Notes: generated from the letters alone by a model not told the origin. Positions 1 to 6,297 are shown, counted from the first letter of the stretch. The stretch is DNA of 8,182 nucleotides from Candidatus Atribacteria bacterium 4572_76 (GCA_002084865.1 NBMG01000071.1:1-8182); one strand, 5' to 3'. A program made the numbers and translations.

Positions 1-16
1 TACTTCGATATCGCAT
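1..16 (-). CDS. Possible start of a divergent gene, cut by the left window edge
   Basis: Read on the minus strand, an ATG at 16-14 opens a frame (M-R-Y-R-S) that runs out of the window. It is preceded by a good Shine-Dalgarno match, AAGAAGGA (minus strand of 25-32), with an 8-nt spacer. T-rich runs at 31-60 on the plus strand form A-tracts upstream of this start, which would be compatible with a promoter region. Only five codons are visible, so no product can be named. The ribosome-site spacing is the only support. The alternative is chance, or the tail of a plus-strand gene, since frame 1 is open to the TAA at 49-51. Confidence 0.3.
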
Positions 17-256
17 TTGAAAAATCCTTCTTTTTTTTAAAATTTTTTTAATTTTTTTTAAAATCATTCAATATTTCTGTTAGTATAAACTTTAGTGGGG
101 TAGTTAGGAGAAAAAATGTTATATATTAATAATACTTTATTACTAAATATTTAGACTTTGGGTTTGTAATATGCTATATTATTTAAAATAACAAAAAATA
201 AATTTGCGATGTCGTTGTAAGTTACTATTTTTCGTTTCATTAATCTATAAAAATCC
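17..256. other. AT-rich intergenic stretch without recognisable gene
   Basis: Apart from T/A homopolymer runs (31-62), I see no structured RNA, repeat or gene here. A 12-codon frame at 116-154 has a Shine-Dalgarno-like TTAGGAG 5 nt before its ATG, but it encodes only a short hydrophobic peptide and is most likely chance. No promoter with both a good -35 and a good -10 box stands out. Confidence 0.5.
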
Positions 257-338
257 GTAGGACATGATGAATCGCCTATCAAGGCAGGGGCTCGATTTAT
301 CGAGCTCACTATTAGGGTCGAATAAATCCGACCCCTAC
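257..338. repeat. GTAG...CTAC multi-hairpin intergenic repeat cassette, copy 1
   Basis: The element is bounded by GTAGG (257-261) and CCTAC (334-338). Inside it are two clear 20-nt hairpins, each with 9-nt arms and a 2-nt loop. One spans 288-307 (core GCTCGAT-tt-ATCGAGC, one G-T pair near the base). The other spans 315-334 (GGGTCG...CGACCC with an A/C mismatch). A third, degenerate one lies at the left (257-279, GATGAATC core). The shared ATTTAT/ATAAAT hairpin centres and the CTAC end tie it to the cassette at 6423-6501. It looks like a non-autonomous, MITE- or REP-like repeat, but no transposase is present and that origin is inferred. Confidence 0.75.
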
Positions 339-387
339 ATTAAAAGCAATATTTTGTACGAAAAAGTTTTTAATTTTGAATTATGGT

Positions 388-422
388 TTTTCGCTTTTCG
401 CTTTAAGTTTTTAGTTTTATGT
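388..422. repeat. Degenerate 7-nt tandem repeat tract
   Basis: Five consecutive heptamers can be read without gaps: TTTTCGC, TTTTCGC, TTTAAGT, TTTTAGT, TTTATGT. The first two are identical and the others drift. The 7-nt period resembles the short tandemly repeated repetitive sequences known from other bacterial intergenic regions. It lies between the hairpin cassette and the second heptamer tract. Confidence 0.55.
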
Positions 423-440
423 TAGTATCTTGCATTTAAT

Positions 441-475
441 ACTAACGACTATTCACTATTCACTAACGACTAAAA
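441..475. repeat. 7-nt tandem repeat tract directly before the peptidase gene
   Basis: Five heptamers in register read ACTAACG, ACTATTC, ACTATTC, ACTAACG, ACTAAAA. Every unit begins with ACTA, and units 1/4 and 2/3 are identical. The tract ends three bases before the AAAGGAG ribosome-binding site of the following gene, so it would lie in its 5' untranslated region or promoter. Unit-number changes by slippage could alter promoter or leader spacing, but nothing here shows that this happens. Confidence 0.7.
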
Positions 476-493
476 TAAAAGGAGCAACAATTT

Positions 494-1720
494 ATGAAAT
501 ATAAACATGCAATAATTTTTATCGTACTAATCCTATTAATCGGTCTTACCGGATGTTTTTTATTTCCACCCACAAATAATACTGCTGAATGGACGATAAT
601 GATTTACCTTGATTCTGATAATAATCTGGAAAGTGCGGGGATCGATGATATTAATGAAATGGAGATGGTCGGTTCCACAACCGATGTAAATATTGTAGTG
701 CAGGTAGACCGAATCCCTTACAGTGTGTTAGCTGCCAATAATCAAGGATATGCCGATGATGTTTCTAATGGTGACTGGACTAATACTCGAAGGTATTACA
801 TTACTCAAGATTTTGACCCTTATTTAATAAATTCCCAATTAATTGGTGGTGGTCTGGGGGAATTAAATATGGGAGACCCTCAAACCTTGGTTGATTTTGC
901 CAGCTGGGCAACCACAAATTATCCTGCTAACAAGTATCTATTAGTGATTTGGAATCATGGAGGAGGATTTAGGTCACCTGCGTACACTACTAAAGATATC
1001 GCCTGGGACGACACCAGTGGTGGAGATAAAATTACTATGCCCGAGTTAGAAGATGCGCTCTTTGCCATTAGTACTCAAATAGGGAAAAAGATTAACATTG
1101 TGGGAATGGACGCCTGTCTTATGGCCATGACCGAGGTGGCTTATCAAATAAAAGATTATGCCGATATTCTAGTTACCTCAGAAGAAAATGAGCCCAGTGA
1201 TGGTTGGCCTTACGATACTATTATGGGAGAATTGACGGGTAATCCTCTTATATCATCAGAGCAGTTGGCGGTTGATATTGTCGATAAATATATTTTTTCT
1301 TACCCTTATGGCAATGTCACCCAATCAGCAATTGACTTAAGTTATATGGATACTTTGTCCTCCCAGTTATCTAATTTAGCTTTGGCTATAATGAGTGATT
1401 CCCTAACTCTTAAAAGTAAATACATTTTTGCCTCTGTAAACAGTCAGTATTATGGAGATCCTGATTTTATTGATTTATATGATTTTTGTAATCAATTATT
1501 AGCTTATTCGAATAGCCCTGAAGTCAAAAATATTGCCTTAAACATCCAACAGACTTTAAATTATGCAGTAATAAAATCGGAATACAGTGGCGGAAGCGTA
1601 AGTGGCTCCAAAGGCCTCTCTATCTACTTTCCCTATATTGCTTACCATTATTATTATAACTATACTAATTTTTCTCAAGATACTTTCTGGGATGAAATGC
1701 TTTCATATTTAGGATATTAA
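494..1720 (+). CDS. Clostripain-family (C11) cysteine peptidase, lipoprotein
   Basis: This is a secreted, lipid-anchored peptidase of family C11 (clan CD), whose known members mostly cleave after arginine or lysine. The N-terminus is a lipoprotein signal: hydrophobic residues 6-18, then lipobox L-T-G-C with Cys21 as the acylation site, so the protein should sit on the outer face of a membrane. The family hallmark WTIMIYLDSDNNLE is at 33-46. The catalytic pair is visible as His155 in VIWNHGGG and Cys208 in GMDACLMA. The conserved SEENEPSDGWPY segment (229-240) and GLSIYFP (374-380) follow. At 408 residues it covers the whole catalytic domain. AAAGGAG (478-484) lies 9 nt before the ATG. It heads a tightly packed plus-strand run and ends 15 nt before lptC. 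A link with LPS export is suggested only by position. Bacterial lipoproteins of this type are widespread and mostly uncharacterised, so the substrate is unknown. Confidence 0.9.
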   Translation: MKYKHAIIFIVLILLIGLTGCFLFPPTNNTAEWTIMIYLDSDNNLESAGIDDINEMEMVGSTTDVNIVVQVDRIPYSVLAANNQGYADDVSNGDWTNTRRYYITQDFDPYLINSQLIGGGLGELNMGDPQTLVDFASWATTNYPANKYLLVIWNHGGGFRSPAYTTKDIAWDDTSGGDKITMPELEDALFAISTQIGKKINIVGMDACLMAMTEVAYQIKDYADILVTSEENEPSDGWPYDTIMGELTGNPLISSEQLAVDIVDKYIFSYPYGNVTQSAIDLSYMDTLSSQLSNLALAIMSDSLTLKSKYIFASVNSQYYGDPDFIDLYDFCNQLLAYSNSPEVKNIALNIQQTLNYAVIKSEYSGGSVSGSKGLSIYFPYIAYHYYYNYTNFSQDTFWDEMLSYLGY

Positions 1721-1735
1721 TGATAAAATTACAAT

Positions 1736-2320
1736 ATGCTTAAACAAAGATATTTATGGATTATTATAATAATAATTCTAGCTATAGCCCTTTCTTTTTA
1801 TTTTATTTATAATAAGGGGAAAGATGGGGACACAGGTAAGACAGAAGAAGAAATTGAGGAATTTGAGGAAGAAGATATCGAAATAAATGAAGCTCCGGTT
1901 AAGATAGAAAAGGGGATAGTGGTAGGAATGAAAGCCGGGGAAAAAGAATGGGAGATAGAAGCTGATAAGATATCTTTAGCAGAAGACAGAAAAAAGACCA
2001 TCTTTGAAAAGATTAAAAAAGCGGTTATCTTTAAAGATAATGAACCCTATCTGAATATCCAGCTTAATAAATGTATCGCCGATATGGGAAGTAAGAGCAT
2101 GGAATTAGTGGGTGATGTAGTTATTGAGACCAAGGAAGGGGATATCTTAAAAGGAGATAGATTTTACTGGGATTCGGAAGAAGAAACCTTAGCCAGCCTG
2201 GAACCGGTGGAATTAATAGTAAAAGAAAATAATATTACCGCCGACTGGCTCGTAAGTGATGTTGAACTAAATAAGCTTGAATTACAGGGAAATGTAAAAG
2301 TAACCTTTATAATTAATTGA
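1736..2320 (+). CDS. lptC: LptC-like periplasmic LPS-transport protein
   Basis: In known systems LptC receives LPS from the LptB2FG extractor in the inner membrane and passes it to LptA. This 194-residue protein has the expected plan. It has a short cytoplasmic N-terminus and a single isoleucine-rich transmembrane anchor (about 8-25). A highly acidic linker (about 30-52, many Glu) follows, then a periplasmic domain from about 56 of short repeated beta strands. The motif G-x-x-x-x-W-E-I-E-A-D-K around 67-79 and the strand pattern ELVGDVVIETKEGDILKGD match the LptC/OstA beta-jellyroll style. Length is typical for LptC. No clear Shine-Dalgarno site precedes the ATG, and the 15-nt gap after the peptidase stop suggests translation in an operon. 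LptA-like is found downstream but separated by the MNT/HEPN insertion. Confidence 0.82.
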   Translation: MLKQRYLWIIIIIILAIALSFYFIYNKGKDGDTGKTEEEIEEFEEEDIEINEAPVKIEKGIVVGMKAGEKEWEIEADKISLAEDRKKTIFEKIKKAVIFKDNEPYLNIQLNKCIADMGSKSMELVGDVVIETKEGDILKGDRFYWDSEEETLASLEPVELIVKENNITADWLVSDVELNKLELQGNVKVTFIIN

Positions 2321-2344
2321 TTTATTAAGTTATATATTAATTAC

Positions 2345-2364
2345 GGTGAATAAAGGTGAATAAA
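2345..2364. repeat. Perfect 10-bp tandem duplication over the MNT start codon
   Basis: GGTGAATAAA occurs twice in immediate succession (2345-2354, 2355-2364). The second copy contains the GTG start codon (2356). The first offers GGTGA, which can pair with the UCACC part of the 16S 3' end, at a 6-nt spacing. The duplication thus seems to provide both ribosome site and start. Confidence 0.7.
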
Positions 2365-2682
2365 GAGGAATTAAAAAAAGCTATAGTATCTTCATATAAA
2401 AAATTAAATCCGGTAAAGATAATTCTGTTCGGCTCATGGTGCAGAGACGAAGAAGACAAGTATAGCGATGCAGATATTATCGTAGTTTATGAAACTAAAA
2501 AGAGATTCTTAGATAGATTAGAAGAACTCTATCTTATGTGGGATATACCTATTGCTTTTGATATACTTGCTTATACTCCAGAAGAATTTTTTAATATGCT
2601 TAAAGAAGGTAATTCCTTTATTGAAAGAATAAATAGAGAAGGAGAAATTATCTATGAAGGACCCAAATCAGGAAGCTCTTAG
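2356..2682 (+). CDS. MNT-type minimal nucleotidyltransferase (MNT/HEPN module)
   Basis: This is a minimal nucleotidyltransferase of the DNA polymerase beta superfamily. The catalytic signature G-S-x10-D-x-D is complete: Gly26-Ser27, Asp38 and Asp40, with the probable third metal-binding aspartate at Asp69 (AFDIL). At 108 residues it has the usual length. Such proteins pair with HEPN proteins. In characterised pairs (HepT/MntA) the MNT partner acts as antitoxin by adenylylating the HEPN toxin. Whether this pair works so is inference. The start is GTG: an in-frame TGA at 2347-2349 excludes anything further upstream, and the start lies in a 10-bp tandem duplication. It overlaps the HEPN gene by 29 nt, the classic arrangement. 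All catalytic residues are intact although the HEPN partner is broken, so it may now be an orphan. It separates lptC from lptA. Confidence 0.88.
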   Translation: MNKEELKKAIVSSYKKLNPVKIILFGSWCRDEEDKYSDADIIVVYETKKRFLDRLEELYLMWDIPIAFDILAYTPEEFFNMLKEGNSFIERINREGEIIYEGPKSGSS

Positions 2683-2951
2683 ATGGTTTATACAATCGGA
2701 AGATGACCTTGAATTTGTGAGATGGTTAAGCGGGGAAAAGAAATTTTTAGATAAAGGGTGCTTTGTGGCTCAGCAATCTGCAGAAAAGGCAATGAAAGCA
2801 TGTCTTTATGCTAAAGGGGAAAGGATAGTAATAGGGCATTCCTTTTCAACATTTTACTGAAGAAGACATAAGAAATGCTTTAAATGATACAGAAAAAGTG
2901 GTAAATTTTTGTAGAACATTTCTCCAGAAGAAAGGAGTTTTACGGAGCTAA
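2654..2951 (+). pseudogene. HEPN-domain protein, broken by internal deletion and frameshift
   Basis: The partner of the preceding MNT gene. The ATG has a good AAGGAG (2639-2644) with a 9-nt spacer. The first frame gives 68 residues of normal HEPN N-terminal half, with helices around EALRWFIQSEDDLEFV and the hallmark FVAQQSAEKAMKACLYAKG at 37-55 followed by GHS, then stops at TGA 2858-2860. The next frame continues with the HEPN C-terminal half from about 2841: HFTEEDIRNALND, then a TEKVVNFCRTFL helix, ending at TAA 2949-2951. Joined, the two parts give about 97 residues against roughly 125-130 for intact relatives. The missing piece is the middle, where the conserved arginine-containing RYP segment normally lies. 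Both a deletion of around 30 residues and a frame change at about 2840-2856 are therefore implied. The TAA shares its last base with the lptA start (TAATG). It is probably inactive unless the 68-residue product has a role. Confidence 0.8.
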
Positions 2952-3442
2952 TGAAAAATTATAAAAAATTCTATTTTAACAGGTTTCTATTAACATTTAT
3001 TATCTTATCTCTAATTATATTTTTATCATTTTCTTCTTCTGCCCAGGAAGAAAAGAAAGAGACAGAAGAATTAGTGGTAAATATAGAGGCAGATAATGTA
3101 ACTTATGATAAAGGTACTGATAAAATGATCTTTAAAGGAAATGTAATTATTACCCAGGAAGATATCACTCTAACTGCTCAGGAAGCTGATTTTGATGTAG
3201 ATAAAAAGATTGGCCAGATAAAAGGTGATGTTAAATTAGTCCAGAGTGATATTACCATTACCGGGGAGAACCTCGAAGCTTATCTCAATGATAAAAGATA
3301 TATCTTTCAGGAGAAAGTAATATTAGTTCAGGAGCGAAAAGATAAAGAAGACAAACCGAAGCGGCATCAAATTAGATTAAAAGTGTCCAAAAAGTGCCAG
3401 GCACTTTTTGGACACTTTTGGCATAAAGGGGCGATTTTATGA
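2951..3442 (+). CDS. lptA: LptA-like (OstA-fold) periplasmic LPS-bridge protein with repeat-derived C-terminus
   Basis: LptA monomers stack in the periplasm into a beta-jellyroll bridge that carries LPS from LptC to LptD. Residues 1-31 form a Sec signal (hydrophobic 12-27, probable cleavage near S-S-S-A-Q). Residues 42-128 are OstA-like repeats: IEADNVTYDKGTDKMIFKGNV, then LTAQEADFDVDKKIGQIKGDV and ITGENLEAYLNDKRYIFQEKV, each an A-D-x-x-x-Y/F-D type unit. From about residue 143 the sequence comes from a palindromic repeat (3379-3419), and the final residues through Leu163 follow it. This tail (KVSKKCQALFGHFW...) resembles nothing in the family. The native 3' end was probably replaced or extended. 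The start overlaps the stop of the HEPN remnant (TAATG); AAAGGAG at 2931-2937 is 13 nt away and CGGAG at 2943-2947 only 3 nt. The TGA overlaps the next ATG (ATGA), so coupling is likely. Confidence 0.83.
   Translation: MKNYKKFYFNRFLLTFIILSLIIFLSFSSSAQEEKKETEELVVNIEADNVTYDKGTDKMIFKGNVIITQEDITLTAQEADFDVDKKIGQIKGDVKLVQSDITITGENLEAYLNDKRYIFQEKVILVQERKDKEDKPKRHQIRLKVSKKCQALFGHFWHKGAIL
3379..3419. repeat. Perfect 41-nt palindrome (REP-like), inside the 3' end of lptA
   Basis: Two perfectly complementary 20-nt arms (3379-3398 and 3400-3419) flank a single A at 3399. Each arm consists of two similar 10-nt modules, AAAAGTGTCC and AAAAAGTGCC. The GTGCCAGGCAC centre is the same as in the copy at 7687-7727. 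It lies within the lptA reading frame and encodes residues 143-157 of that protein. No T-run follows, so it is not a standard intrinsic terminator, though the RNA could fold into a very stable hairpin. Association with REP-type tyrosine transposases elsewhere in the genome is possible but not shown here. Confidence 0.88.
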
Positions 3443-4023
3443 GAATTATTAACCTGAAAAAAAGAGCGATAATTATTTTATTGATAATAGTAATAATTTT
3501 GGTAGTGTCCGGATGTGCGAGATGGCCTAATGGCCCTGGGCCAGGACCAGGGACGGAATATCAATTGCAAATCACTGTGCAAGTATTAGGGGAAATAAAT
3601 GTTAATGATGGCATATATTATATAGTCCTGGATAATAATGGAAATTCTGCTGATGGACCGGGAGGAGAAGTAGATGATTGGGAAGACGAATATTATTATG
3701 TCCAATTGGATGATTGGGGTTTTGATTTTGCCCAGGTGGAAGAAGGTTCATCATCAATAGCATTAACCAATTCATCGATTAGCGATGATGAGCTACAAGT
3801 AACAATTAGTCTTAGTGATTTAGGAGAAATAGAAGATAGTATTGATTTCAATGTTGTCACTACTGATTTAGATAATAATACTTACGACTATTTGGATAGT
3901 TATCTTACTATCGGAACGACATTTGGTTCAATGGCAGAGGATTATGATTCACCGGGTGATTCGGAAAATGATGAAGATGATTTTGATATTATCGGAGTAA
4001 TAGCGGAAATAATTACTCTTTAA
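3439..4023 (+). CDS. Acidic lipoprotein of unknown function
   Basis: I do not recognise the family. The 194-residue product begins with a lipoprotein signal: positive residues 2-9, a strongly hydrophobic run 10-23 and lipobox V-S-G-C with Cys26. A Pro/Gly linker (GPGPGPG, about 32-38) leads to a beta-rich, very acidic domain. Visible strands alternate with Asp/Asn-rich turns (YYIVLDNNGNSADG, DDWEDEYYYVQLDDWG, FNVVTTDLDNNTYDY). The Asp/Asn density would suit calcium binding, and the strand pattern suggests a beta-sandwich, but both are inference. The C-terminus (SENDEDDFDIIGVIAEIITL) is acidic then hydrophobic. The ATG overlaps the lptA TGA (ATGA), with AAGGGG (3426-3431) 7 nt upstream, so it is probably translated with lptA. 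Its position raises the possibility of a role at the cell envelope near LPS transport, for example as an LptE-like partner, but there is no sequence support for that. Confidence 0.75.
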   Translation: MRIINLKKRAIIILLIIVIILVVSGCARWPNGPGPGPGTEYQLQITVQVLGEINVNDGIYYIVLDNNGNSADGPGGEVDDWEDEYYYVQLDDWGFDFAQVEEGSSSIALTNSSISDDELQVTISLSDLGEIEDSIDFNVVTTDLDNNTYDYLDSYLTIGTTFGSMAEDYDSPGDSENDEDDFDIIGVIAEIITL

Positions 4024-4060
4024 ATTTATTTAACAGATAGAATAATCATTAATAAGGATA

Positions 4061-4083
4061 GGACAGAGACTTTTTTACTGTCC
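4061..4083. repeat. Palindromic GGACAG...CTGTCC element between convergent genes, overlapping the lptD stop
   Basis: GGACAG (4061-4066) and CTGTCC (4078-4083) form a perfect 6-bp stem around an 11-nt T-rich loop. The element occupies the 51-nt gap between the convergent lipoprotein and lptD genes and runs into lptD: on the minus strand its GGGGGGACAGTAA portion encodes the last Gly-Gly-Gln and the stop. It may act as a weak two-way terminator, but neither strand has a U-run after the stem. The G/A-rich ACTTTTT/AAAAAGT content is reminiscent of the palindromes at 3379 and 7687, so it may be a related, more degenerate repeat. Confidence 0.6.
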
Positions 4084-6270
4084 CCCCAAAGTTATCTTCT
4101 CAGTCGGGAAGGCTTTGATATAGAATTCTACCCAGATAGACTTAGTAGCCTGTTTATAATTTATAGTTAGCTCACGGCAGTGGAGGTCTCTGGTAATTCC
4201 TACGACACTATTGGTGAGCTTAAAATCATCTAAATCTACCACGCCTTTATACTTGATTCTCCAATCCTCACTCAACTGCAAATCAAGTGTGGAATTTATC
4301 TTTTTAGTCCACTCCTTAGTATTTAGATTATAGGAAGAGCTAAAATTCATCTTCCAACCGTCTTTCGGTTTATACTCTACTTTTGCTACCAATTTTCCAA
4401 AATTTTCTGTAACAAAATTATAATTAGTAGATAAATCCAACTTAGCTTTTTCAGAAGGCTTCAAAGTTAATTTTCCACTAACTGTGTTGGACAGAGGAGC
4501 AATATAGTCAAAATTAAAAGGAGTCGGACCCACTGATTTATTATAACTATAAGATAGAGTAGAGGAAATATAAGGGTTGTAAACTGCTTTTAAATCCACT
4601 TTCCCTCCTACCAAATAGCGGGCTTCCCCGGTTAAATAGACATCCTGCCGAAAGATTCCAGAAGGAGTCAAAGTTAAATATTCCCCCAGCTTAAAAAGTC
4701 TTTTAACATTAATAATATATTCTCCGCGCCAGTTATCTTCTTCGGTAGCTGCCTCATAAAAATGTCCCACTGAGGCATTAATATCATAGGTTATTTTGGT
4801 TTCCCCAATGGCGGTAGCACTTTTGTTAAAGACAAACTCCGGCAAGCGGTTAATTATTTTAGAAACATTTTCGTCGGTATAGTTATCGCCATCCAGGTCA
4901 AATCTCTTTTCAGTTGTCAAATTTAAAGTATAACCCTCACCCTTATATTTTAATACCCATTTCGGTTTTAATTCGAGGTCCGCAACTTCCTGACTGGCCG
5001 GGTTTTTATCGGTGTAAACCAAAGTGAGGGCTGAGCTCAATTTATCATTAATGGTATAATTATGGTTGACTTTAATATTGCCATTTATACTTAAATCTTC
5101 CTGACCCAGTCCAGTTCCACTAAAATTATATTTGCCACTAATTTTAAGATTGTATTTTTCTCCTTTTTTATCTAAACTGAATTGTGATTTTAAACTATTA
5201 CTGAGAAGTTCTCCTCCTGCGGCTTTACTCCCAGTATAATTTAGAGTTACTTGAGTTTTTAAGTTTTCTTCAAATTCCTGTTCATATTTTATCCGTCCGG
5301 ATAGATTTATATCGCCGCTATTCTTATCTTTAATCTGATACAGATAAAGAGAGGTTTCTCCGGGATTATTTGTATCTCCTATTTCGAGAGTATGCTCAAC
5401 CCCGGTGCCTATCCCTTTCTTTTCCAACCAATCGATATAAAATGTGCCGTAAGATTTTTCATCTATATAGTAATTAAAATTTGTTTTTATAAACCAGCCA
5501 TCTTTGCTATTTTGTCCGATTTTAGGGAGGATGGGCATTTGAGTTTTGCGGTCTAAAAAAATCAAGAAATAGGGGAGGGTAATTATTTTTGTTTTGCCTT
5601 CATACCAGGAGATATTGCGGGCGATTATCTTGTCTTTGGGATAGATAATCATTTCTTTGGCGACTATATGATAATGAGGTTCTTCTAATTCACAAGTGGT
5701 AAAACTTCCTCCGGTAATTTCTACGGTTTTGGGGAAATTTTCCATCTTCTCTCCCTGATAATATACCTTTCCTTTGATGCCTTCCCCGGTTAATTCACCC
5801 TTCAATCGGAGCAGAATTATTTTTTTGGTTTTCCAGTTGTAAGTAAGTTCCTCACAGTTAGTTTCAGTGTCATCTTGTTTAAAGAGGGCATTTCCGGAGG
5901 CGAATAGAAGGTTAGTAGTTAAATTAATTTTCAGATTATTAGCTTTTACCTCGATATCCTGATATTTAAGCTCTACCCCGTCTTTGGCTATAATCAGGTC
6001 TTCACCCTCTATCTTTTCATAAGTGATATATTCGGCAACAAGGGAAATGTCTAATTCTTCTTCTGTTTCTTCTGCTACTGTTGTCTCTTCTGTATCTACG
6101 GCTTCTTCGGTAACTGGTGTTTCTTGTGTTTCTCCCGCTTCAACCTTCTCTTCGGTCTCTTGAGCGAACGATACCAGGTTAAATCCGGAATTCAAAACAC
6201 TCAAGTTTATCCCAGAAATTAATATGAATATTACTAAAAAAATTCCTATATTTCTTGCTGCTTTTATCAT
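4075..6270 (-). CDS. lptD: LptD-like outer-membrane LPS assembly protein
   Basis: LptD is the outer-membrane beta-barrel that places LPS in the outer leaflet, taking it from LptA. The 731-residue product starts with a Sec signal (hydrophobic about 8-35, probable cleavage at S-F-A-Q) and an acidic Glu/Thr-rich spacer (37-73). An LptA-like OstA jellyroll spans about 75-180 (VAEYITYEKIEGED..., VKANNLKINLTTNLLFASGNALF). Next is the LptD signature TTCELEEPHYHIVAKEMIIYP (191-211) with NISWYEGKTKIITLPYF (219-235), then a long barrel of amphipathic strands to the end. Cysteines are at 139, 193 and 698; Cys193 and Cys698 (DLHCREL) match positions that form the inter-domain disulfide in proteobacterial LptD. 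The C-terminus (KITLGGQ) lacks the usual final aromatic residue and its last residues come from a repeat. AAAAGGG (6281-6287) lies 10 nt before the ATG. It is smaller than the E. coli protein but complete in plan. It runs convergently to the lptC/lptA operon. Confidence 0.88.
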   Translation of the reverse strand: MIKAARNIGIFLVIFILISGINLSVLNSGFNLVSFAQETEEKVEAGETQETPVTEEAVDTEETTVAEETEEELDISLVAEYITYEKIEGEDLIIAKDGVELKYQDIEVKANNLKINLTTNLLFASGNALFKQDDTETNCEELTYNWKTKKIILLRLKGELTGEGIKGKVYYQGEKMENFPKTVEITGGSFTTCELEEPHYHIVAKEMIIYPKDKIIARNISWYEGKTKIITLPYFLIFLDRKTQMPILPKIGQNSKDGWFIKTNFNYYIDEKSYGTFYIDWLEKKGIGTGVEHTLEIGDTNNPGETSLYLYQIKDKNSGDINLSGRIKYEQEFEENLKTQVTLNYTGSKAAGGELLSNSLKSQFSLDKKGEKYNLKISGKYNFSGTGLGQEDLSINGNIKVNHNYTINDKLSSALTLVYTDKNPASQEVADLELKPKWVLKYKGEGYTLNLTTEKRFDLDGDNYTDENVSKIINRLPEFVFNKSATAIGETKITYDINASVGHFYEAATEEDNWRGEYIINVKRLFKLGEYLTLTPSGIFRQDVYLTGEARYLVGGKVDLKAVYNPYISSTLSYSYNKSVGPTPFNFDYIAPLSNTVSGKLTLKPSEKAKLDLSTNYNFVTENFGKLVAKVEYKPKDGWKMNFSSSYNLNTKEWTKKINSTLDLQLSEDWRIKYKGVVDLDDFKLTNSVVGITRDLHCRELTINYKQATKSIWVEFYIKAFPTEKITLGGQ

Positions 6271-6297
6271 AATTAGGATACCCTTTTTTAATAATTA

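Noticed and set aside
116..154. 12-codon frame with a TTAGGAG site 5 nt upstream, possible leader peptide
   Set aside because: No regulatory codon run, no attenuator-like hairpins after it, and 340 nt from the next gene; purine-rich sites arise easily here.
257..338. Structured region upstream of a gene, considered as riboswitch
   Set aside because: It shares ends and hairpin geometry with the element at 6423-6501, which lies in a different context; a dispersed repeat explains it better.
257..475. CRISPR array
   Set aside because: Repeats are heptamers or hairpins without regular repeat-spacer spacing, and no cas gene is present.
1807..2001. 64-codon antisense frame inside lptC with a serine-rich product
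   Set aside because: It is the mirror of Glu-rich codons of lptC; it has no ribosome site and low-complexity Ser content.
4061..4083. Intrinsic bidirectional terminator between convergent genes
   Set aside because: The stem is only 6 bp and neither strand has a U-run after it; the T-run lies in the loop.
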